Shown: piece after piece, positions 33,385 to 38,714 of the stretch
Layout of the letters: each line of letters begins with the position of its first letter
How positions within the stretch are numbered: position 1 is the first letter of the stretch
From: Ramlibacter sp.
GTDB taxonomy: Bacteria; Pseudomonadota; Gammaproteobacteria; Burkholderiales; Burkholderiaceae_C
Direction: 5' to 3'
NCBI GenBank assembly: GCA_028292245.1
Contig: JAQGMS010000009.1
Location: forward strand, 1 to 38,714
Length of the DNA: 38,714 nt
Translations under genes and position numbers: made by a program
The notes under the pieces: model-generated
Databases searched by the model: none
Seen by the model: only the letters and a program-made list of their open reading frames with translations
Told to the model about the DNA's origin: nothing

Positions 33385-33863
33385 CCCATCGCCCCTTCAA
33401 AGTCCTCGGCATCCAGCAGATCGCCATTGGCGGCCTCGACAAGATGCGGCTGCAGAAACTCTGGGTCGACATGCTGGGCCTGCCTGTCACCGGAACTTAC
33501 AAGAGCGACCGTGAAAACGTCGACGAGGACATCTGCACGCTGGGCGCCGGTCCTTTCAAGGTCGAAGTGGACCTGATGCAACCGCTGGACCCCGACAAGA
33601 AACCCGCCGTGCACCAGACCCCACTCAACCATGTCGGCCTGTGGATCGACGACCTGCCCAAGGCGGTGGAATGGCTGAGTGCGAACGGCGTGCGCTTCGC
33701 CCCGGGCGGCATCCGGCGCGGCGCCTCCGGCTTCGACATCTGTTTCGTGCATCCGAAGGGCAGCGAAGAGGCGCCCATCGGCGGCGAAGGCGTGCTGATC
33801 GAACTGGTCCAGGCGCCGCCCGAAGTCGTGAAGGCTTTTGCGCTACTGGAACGCGACCGCTGA
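33381..33863 (+). CDS. VOC family protein, candidate methylmalonyl-CoA epimerase
   Basis: A 160-residue vicinal-oxygen-chelate protein. Two beta-alpha-beta-beta-beta modules are visible: [28 protein letters not shown] and [30 protein letters not shown]. Likely metal ligands are E57 or E59 (FKVEVDLMQ), H82 (LNHVGLW) and E139 (VLIELVQ). Epimerase is needed because PccAB makes (S)- and the mutase uses (R)-methylmalonyl-CoA. This gene is the only candidate in the operon, and the pattern [10 protein letters not shown] near the middle suits that family. A glyoxalase- or dioxygenase-like role cannot be excluded. It starts at the ATGA overlap with the PhoD-like gene and is the last gene of the operon. 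Confidence 0.8.
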   Translation: MTHRPFKVLGIQQIAIGGLDKMRLQKLWVDMLGLPVTGTYKSDRENVDEDICTLGAGPFKVEVDLMQPLDPDKKPAVHQTPLNHVGLWIDDLPKAVEWLSANGVRFAPGGIRRGASGFDICFVHPKGSEEAPIGGEGVLIELVQAPPEVVKAFALLERDR

Positions 33864-33876
33864 CCTCAAACTGACT

Positions 33877-33898
33877 CTCTCGGGGAATCCCCGGAGAG
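33877..33898. terminator. possible hairpin terminator after the propionate operon
   Basis: CTCT-C-GGGG (33877-33885) and CCCC-GG-AGAG (33889-33898) pair with one bulged base around AAT, 14 bases after the VOC stop. There is no T-run, so the strength is uncertain. The stretch 33864-34000 is G/C-rich, holds no gene, and contains no promoter I can identify with confidence. Confidence 0.4.
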
Positions 33899-34000
33899 CC
33901 GTAGGGCGCAGCGCAAGCGTAGACTGGCCCCGGGGCGCATTGGCCCCCAGAACCGCACGGCCCCGACCGGGGGCGATCACGCGGGCAAGGCAAGGAGACA

Positions 34001-35839
34001 GTGTTGCAGCGAACCGATATTGCCAACCCGGCGTATTTCCACAAAGTCGTCGATTGCCAATGGGCGTGTCCCGCCCACACCCCCGTTCCCGAATACATCC
34101 GATTGATCGCGCAGGGCCGCTACAGCGACGCCTACATGATCAACTGGGTCTCGAACGTCTTTCCCGGCATCCTCGGACGCACTTGCGACCGGCCGTGCGA
34201 GCCCGCCTGCCGGCGCGGCCGGGTCGAAGAGAACAACGACGAGAAGCCCGAGCCGGTGGCGATCTGCCGCCTCAAGCGCGTCGCGGCCGACATGAAGGAC
34301 GACGTCGGCAGCCGCATGCCGAAAGTCGCGGCGAAGAATGGCCGGCGCATCGCCTGCATCGGCGCGGGACCGGCATCGCTCACGGTGGCGCGCGACCTGG
34401 CGCCGCTGGGCTACGACATCACGATCTTCGACGGCGAGGCCAAGGCCGGGGGCTTCATGTGGACGCAGATTCCGCGCTTTCGCCTGCCCGAATCGGTGAT
34501 CGACGAGGAGACCGGCTATATCCTGGATCTCGGCGTGAATTTCGTGAGCGGCAAGCGCATCGATTCGATGAAGGCGCTGATGGGCGAAGGGTACGACGCG
34601 ATCTTCGTGGGCTGCGGCGCGCCGCGCGGACGCAACCTGGTGATCCCCGGCCGCGAGGAAGCCGCCGCCGGCATCCATATCGGCATCGACTGGCTCGCTT
34701 CCGTTTCGTTCGGCCATGTCACGAAGATCGGCAAGCGCGTAATCGTCCTGGGCGGCGGCAACACGGCGATGGACTGCTGCCGTTCGGCGCGCCGGCTCGG
34801 CGGCGAGGACGTGAAGGTGATCGTGCGCAGCGGTTTCGAGGAAATGAAGGCGTCGCCGTGGGAAAAGGAAGACGCGATGCACGAGAGCATCCCGATCATC
34901 AACTTCCATGTGCCCAAGGCCTTCATCCACGAAGGCGGCCAATTGAAGGGCATGACTTTCGAGATCGTCAAGGCGGAGTACGACGCGAAGGGACGGCGTC
35001 AATTGGTCCCGACCGGCGAGCCGGATGCGTTCTTCGAATGCGACGAAGTGCTGGTGGCGGTGGGGCAGGAAAACGCGTTCCCGTGGATCGAGCGCGACTG
35101 CGGAATCGAGTTCGACGAGTGGGGCCTGCCCAAATTGGACAAGGCAACCTTCGTCTCGAGCGTGCCCAACGTGTTCTTCGGTGGCGATTCCGCGTTCGGG
35201 CCCAAGAACATCATCACGGCGGTGGCGCATGGCCATGAATCGGCGGTGTCGATCGACAAGCTGCTGCACGGCGAGGAAATCTATGTCCGGCCGGCGCCGA
35301 TGACCAACCTGATGTCGCAGAAGATGGGCATCCACGAGTGGAGCTACGACAACGACACCAGCAACGACACGCGCTACAAGGTGCCGTGGGCCAATGCCCA
35401 GAAGGCGCTGGCCAGCATCAAGGTGGAAGTCGAACTGGGCTTCGACGTCGCCACGGCCGTGAAGGAAGCGGGGCGCTGCCTGAACTGCGACGTGCAGACC
35501 GTGTTCACCGAGAGCGCGTGCATCGAGTGCGACGCCTGTGTCGACATCTGCCCGATGGACTGCATCAGCTTCACGGTCAACGGCGAGGAAGCCGAATTGC
35601 GAACGCGGCTGCAGGCGCCGGCGCTCAACTTGGCGCAGGACCTCTATGTATCGGGCGGTCTGAAGACAGGGCGGGTGATGGTCAAGGACGAGGACGTCTG
35701 CCTGCATTGCGGCCTGTGCGCCGAGCGCTGTCCCACCGGCGCATGGGACATGCAGAAATTCCTGCTCAAGATGTCGACCGCCGGCCCGTCGAGCCGGGAC
35801 AAGCCCGCTGCGGCGCCCGTGCAGGAGGCCGCGGCATGA
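34001..35839 (+). CDS. GltD-like NAD(P)H:ferredoxin-type flavoprotein subunit with added 4Fe-4S domain (KorC-like)
   Basis: A 612-residue protein. The N-domain has the GltD cysteine pattern (C19, C23, C62, C66, C70) for iron-sulfur clusters. It is followed by an FAD-binding motif at G121-x-G123 (CIGAGPASLTVARDL) and an NAD(P)H motif at 250-256 (LGGGNTAMDCC). At the C-terminus are two 4Fe-4S motifs, C507-x2-C510-x2-C513-x3-C517 and C567-x2-C570-x2-C573-x3-C577. Electrons could flow between NADP(H) and the two 2-oxoacid subunits encoded next. This three-gene set matches the Azoarcus evansii 2-oxoglutarate:NADP+ oxidoreductase KorABC as I remember it. The start is GTG 34001 after AAGGAGACA; the adjacent TTG at 34004 is also possible. 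It overlaps the next gene by four bases. Confidence 0.85.
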   Translation: MLQRTDIANPAYFHKVVDCQWACPAHTPVPEYIRLIAQGRYSDAYMINWVSNVFPGILGRTCDRPCEPACRRGRVEENNDEKPEPVAICRLKRVAADMKDDVGSRMPKVAAKNGRRIACIGAGPASLTVARDLAPLGYDITIFDGEAKAGGFMWTQIPRFRLPESVIDEETGYILDLGVNFVSGKRIDSMKALMGEGYDAIFVGCGAPRGRNLVIPGREEAAAGIHIGIDWLASVSFGHVTKIGKRVIVLGGGNTAMDCCRSARRLGGEDVKVIVRSGFEEMKASPWEKEDAMHESIPIINFHVPKAFIHEGGQLKGMTFEIVKAEYDAKGRRQLVPTGEPDAFFECDEVLVAVGQENAFPWIERDCGIEFDEWGLPKLDKATFVSSVPNVFFGGDSAFGPKNIITAVAHGHESAVSIDKLLHGEEIYVRPAPMTNLMSQKMGIHEWSYDNDTSNDTRYKVPWANAQKALASIKVEVELGFDVATAVKEAGRCLNCDVQTVFTESACIECDACVDICPMDCISFTVNGEEAELRTRLQAPALNLAQDLYVSGGLKTGRVMVKDEDVCLHCGLCAERCPTGAWDMQKFLLKMSTAGPSSRDKPAAAPVQEAAA

Positions 35840-37680
35840 GAATCGAAGCGGTCAACGATTTCGTCATCAAGTTCGCCAACGTCAACGGCTCGGGCTCGGC
35901 TTCTGCCAACGAGCTGTTCGCCAAGGCGATCCTGCGCATGGGCGTGCCGGTCAGCCCGCGCAACATCTTCCCGAGCAACATCCAGGGGCTGCCGACCTGG
36001 TACGAGGTGCGCGTCTGCGAGCAAGGCTACCTGGGCCGGCGCGGCGGCATCGACATGATGGTGGCGATGAACCCGCAGACCTGGGATGCCGACGTCGCCG
36101 AACTCGAGCCGGGCGGCTACCTGTTCTACGACAGCACGCGGCCGCTGCCGCCTTCCAAGTTCCGGCCCGACATCACCGTGATCGGCATGCCGCTCACCGA
36201 AATCTGCAATGCGGTGTACAGCGACCCGCGCCAGCGCCAGCTGTTCAAGAACATCGTTTACGTCGGCGCGCTGTCCGCGCTGCTGGAGATCGAGCCCGAG
36301 GTGATCGAGAAGCTGTTCGGCGAACAGTACAAAGGCAAGGAAAAATTGCTGGCGTCGAACGTGCAGGCATTGCACCTGGGGCGAGACTTCGCCAAGGAAC
36401 ACCTGCAAGTGCCGCTGGGCATCCGCGTCAAGCGCACCGACAAGGTCGGCGACCAGATCTTCGTGGACGGCAACACCGCCGCGGCGCTGGGCTGCGTCTA
36501 CGGCGGCGCCACCGTCGCGGCCTGGTACCCGATCACGCCGTCGTCTTCGGTAGCCGAGGCGTTCCAGAAGTACTGCGCCAAGTACCGCGTCGATCCCGCC
36601 ACGGGCCAGAACCACTACGCGATCGTGCAGGCGGAGGACGAGATCGCCTCCATCGGCATCGTGGTCGGCGCCGGCTGGAACGGCGCGCGCGCGTTCACCG
36701 CCACTTCGGGGCCTGGTGTGTCGCTGATGACGGAGTTCATCGGACTGGCCTACTTCGCCGAGATCCCGGTCACCATCATCAACGTGCAGCGCGGCGGACC
36801 TTCCACCGGCATGCCCACGCGAACCCAGCAGGCCGACATCCTCTCCTGTGCCTACGCGTCGCACGGCGACACCAAGCACGTCTTGCTGCTGCCGGAAGAC
36901 CCGCACGAGTGCTTCGAGCATGCGGCTTGCGCGCTGGACCTGGCCGATCGCCTGCAGACGCCGGTGTTCGTGATGACCGACCTGGACATCGGCATGAACC
37001 AGCGGCTGGCGCGCCCGTTCGCCTGGACCGAGGGCCGAAGCTACGACCGCGGCAAGGTGATGACCGCCGAGGAGCTGGAAGCCGGCAAGGACTTCGGCCG
37101 CTACAAGGACGTGGACGGCGACGGCATTCCCTGGCGCACGCTGCCGGGAACGCACCCGACCAAGGGCAGCTATTTTACCCGGGGCACCACACGCGACCCT
37201 TATGCGCGCTACTCGGAGCGCGGGCCCGACTACATCTACAACGTGGAGCGGCTGCTCAAGAAGTTCGCCACGGCGGCGGCGCTGGTACCGCAGCCCGTGC
37301 TGCGTCCCGCGGCGCAGAAGACCCGGCTCGGCGTCATGTACTTCGGCTCGACCAGCCCTTCGATGCACGAGGCTCTCGATGTGTTGACGGCCGATGGCAT
37401 CCACCTGGACGCGCTGCGGCTGCGCGCATTCCCGTTCCCGGCCAGCGTGGCCCAGTTCATCGACGATCATGACGAGGTGTTCGTGGTGGAGCAGAACCGC
37501 GACGCGCAGATGCGCAGCCTGCTGGTCAACGAGCTGGATGCGAACCCGGCCAAGCTGGTCCGCGTGCTGCACTACGATGGAACGCCGATCACCGCGCGCT
37601 TCATCACCAAGACCATCACGGAACGGACGCAGGCGAAGTCGCCGGCCCCCAAGGCAAAGCCGAAAGAGAGAGTCGCATGA
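35836..37680 (+). CDS. 2-oxoacid:acceptor oxidoreductase, fused gamma-alpha subunit (KorA-like)
   Basis: At 614 residues the chain joins a gamma domain (about 1-190, DFVIKFANVNGSGSASANELFAKAILRMG) to an alpha (pyrimidine-binding) domain from about residue 215. The latter shows WYPITPSSSVAEAF, VQAEDEIASIGIVVGAGWNGARAFTATSGPGVSLM and the conserved RGGPSTGMPTRTQQAD. A C-terminal domain (VMYFGSTSPSMHEALD) completes it, then a Lys/Pro-rich tail. With the next gene it forms the thiamine-diphosphate enzyme that oxidatively decarboxylates a 2-oxoacid, probably 2-oxoglutarate, to acyl-CoA. Both ends overlap its neighbours by four bases (ATGA), so the three are made together. Confidence 0.9.
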   Translation: MRIEAVNDFVIKFANVNGSGSASANELFAKAILRMGVPVSPRNIFPSNIQGLPTWYEVRVCEQGYLGRRGGIDMMVAMNPQTWDADVAELEPGGYLFYDSTRPLPPSKFRPDITVIGMPLTEICNAVYSDPRQRQLFKNIVYVGALSALLEIEPEVIEKLFGEQYKGKEKLLASNVQALHLGRDFAKEHLQVPLGIRVKRTDKVGDQIFVDGNTAAALGCVYGGATVAAWYPITPSSSVAEAFQKYCAKYRVDPATGQNHYAIVQAEDEIASIGIVVGAGWNGARAFTATSGPGVSLMTEFIGLAYFAEIPVTIINVQRGGPSTGMPTRTQQADILSCAYASHGDTKHVLLLPEDPHECFEHAACALDLADRLQTPVFVMTDLDIGMNQRLARPFAWTEGRSYDRGKVMTAEELEAGKDFGRYKDVDGDGIPWRTLPGTHPTKGSYFTRGTTRDPYARYSERGPDYIYNVERLLKKFATAAALVPQPVLRPAAQKTRLGVMYFGSTSPSMHEALDVLTADGIHLDALRLRAFPFPASVAQFIDDHDEVFVVEQNRDAQMRSLLVNELDANPAKLVRVLHYDGTPITARFITKTITERTQAKSPAPKAKPKERVA

Positions 37681-38714
37681 CGTACCTCGCCAAACCGCGG
37701 CTGCATCACCCGACCCTGGAAACCAACAAGGTCGGCTACACCCGGCGCGATTACGAGGGCAAGGTCTCCACGCTGTGCGCGGGTTGCGGGCATGACTCGA
37801 TCTCGGCGGCGATCGTCCAGGCCTGCTGGGAACTGGACATCGAGCCGCACCGCGTTGCCAAGCTGTCGGGCATCGGCTGCAGTTCCAAGACACCCGACTA
37901 CTTCCTGGGCGCCTCGCACGGCTTCAATACGGTGCACGGACGCATGCCTTCGGTGCTGACCGGCGCCAACCTGGCTAATCGCGACCTGCTGTACCTGGGC
38001 GTTTCCGGCGACGGCGACTCGGCTTCGATCGGTCTGGGCCAGTTCGCGCACGCCATGCGGCGTGGCGTGCGCATGGCCTATATCGTGGAGAACAACGGTG
38101 TCTATGGGCTGACCAAGGGGCAGTTCTCGGCCACGGCCGACAGCGGCTCCAAGAGCAAGAAGGGCGTGATCAACAGCGACAGCCCGGTCGACCTGGTGGC
38201 GATGGCGCTGCAACTCGGGGCAACCTATGTCGGGCGAGCGTTTTCCGGCAACAAGGAGCAGCTGGTGCCGCTGATCAAGGGCGGGATCACGCATGGCGGC
38301 GCGGCCTTCATCGACGTCATCAGCCCCTGTGTCGCGTTCAACAATCATGCCGGCAGCACGAAGAGCTACGACTATGTTCGCGAACACAACGAGGCCGTGA
38401 ACCGGATCGATTTCATCCCTCATCGGGAAGCGATCACGACGATGTACGCGCCCGGAGAGGTGATCGAAGTGACGCAGCACGATGGGAGTCTGCTGCGACT
38501 GCGCAAGCTCTCGGCGGGCTACGACGCGGGCGACCGAATCGCCGCGATGAGCCACATCGCGACGCACGAATCGCGTGGCGAAATCCTGACGGGCTTGCTG
38601 TACGTCGATTCGTCGGCCGAGGATCTGCACGATCACTTGTCGACCGTTGCCGAACCGCTGAACCGGTTGAGCGATGCGCAGTTGTGCCCGGGTTCGGCGG
38701 CGTTGGCGGCGATC
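37677..38714 (+). CDS. 2-oxoacid:acceptor oxidoreductase, beta subunit (KorB-like), 3' end cut
   Basis: The frame is still open at the window's right edge after 346 residues, near the usual length for the family, so little is missing. Cluster ligands C34, C37, C68 and C218 (LCAGCGHD, GIGCSSK, SPCVAF) fit the single 4Fe-4S cluster of these beta subunits. The thiamine diphosphate motif runs from G111-D-G (GDGDSASIG) to N139-N140 (VENNGVYG). It oxidises a 2-oxoacid together with the gamma-alpha subunit. It starts at an ATGA overlap. Indole-pyruvate or other 2-oxoacids remain possible as substrate; 2-oxoglutarate is favoured by resemblance to KorAB. Confidence 0.9.
   Translation, partial: MTYLAKPRLHHPTLETNKVGYTRRDYEGKVSTLCAGCGHDSISAAIVQACWELDIEPHRVAKLSGIGCSSKTPDYFLGASHGFNTVHGRMPSVLTGANLANRDLLYLGVSGDGDSASIGLGQFAHAMRRGVRMAYIVENNGVYGLTKGQFSATADSGSKSKKGVINSDSPVDLVAMALQLGATYVGRAFSGNKEQLVPLIKGGITHGGAAFIDVISPCVAFNNHAGSTKSYDYVREHNEAVNRIDFIPHREAITTMYAPGEVIEVTQHDGSLLRLRKLSAGYDAGDRIAAMSHIATHESRGEILTGLLYVDSSAEDLHDHLSTVAEPLNRLSDAQLCPGSAALAAI

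Overview
The window looks like chromosome of a high-GC betaproteobacterium of the order Burkholderiales, most likely the Comamonadaceae (Ramlibacter/Variovorax/Polaromonas-like). This is inferred from the strong G/C third-position bias, the order pgeF-phaC-phaA-phaB, the mutase/MeaB/propionyl-CoA carboxylase operon, and the CoA-dependent aromatic genes. No lookup was possible, so the genus is a guess. No rRNA, tRNA or CRISPR array was seen.

Layout. (1) 1-4.6 kb: a flavin monooxygenase (cut by the window edge) is divergent from a MarR regulator. A leftward four-gene operon follows: Rieske oxygenase, glutamine-synthetase-like ligase, [2Fe-2S] ferredoxin and ABM-domain protein. Its logic recalls gamma-glutamylation-dependent amine (aniline-type) oxidation. 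Between the convergent marR and ABM genes lies a 333-base gene-free stretch with two large hairpins whose loops are complementary to each other. (2) 4.6-10.4 kb: maiA, pgeF, a small membrane protein, then phaC-phaA-phaB for polyhydroxybutyrate synthesis with a clear promoter, two palindromes and a terminator, then a small conserved protein. (3) 10.6-13.0 kb: an A/T-richer insertion of about 2.4 kb in the 5' end of dusA. It is flanked by a 14-bp direct repeat, restores the dusA start, carries two cargo genes (one unknown, one DUF2971) and has no integrase. A third partial core copy suggests stacked insertions. (4) 14.0-18.8 kb: a CoA-dependent aromatic operon with a fused 2-aminobenzoyl-/salicylyl-CoA monooxygenase-reductase, an enoyl-CoA hydratase, an acyl-CoA dehydrogenase and a RidA-family protein. 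(5) 18.9-21.6 kb: an RTX-repeat protein and glutaryl-CoA dehydrogenase. (6) 21.6-25.3 kb: a TAXI-type TRAP transporter and a GntR/FCD regulator, leftward. (7) 25.4-33.9 kb: methylmalonyl-CoA mutase, MeaB GTPase, propionyl-CoA carboxylase beta and alpha, a PhoD-like lipoprotein and a VOC protein that may be the epimerase; together a propionyl-CoA to succinyl-CoA route. (8) 34.0 kb to the end: a three-gene 2-oxoacid oxidoreductase with a GltD-like flavoprotein subunit, resembling KorCAB.

Most operons here feed or drain acyl-CoA pools. Aromatic-CoA and glutaryl-CoA breakdown yield acetyl-CoA, which PhaA/PhaB/PhaC can store. Propionyl-CoA is carboxylated and isomerised to succinyl-CoA. The 2-oxoacid oxidoreductase can exchange electrons between 2-oxoacids, ferredoxin and NADP(H). 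The most unusual items are the paired hairpins at 816-1057, the integrase-less dusA element, the amine-type Rieske operon, the RidA-like protein lacking its usual arginine, and two palindromic repeats embedded in the propionate operon, one of them in frame inside meaB.
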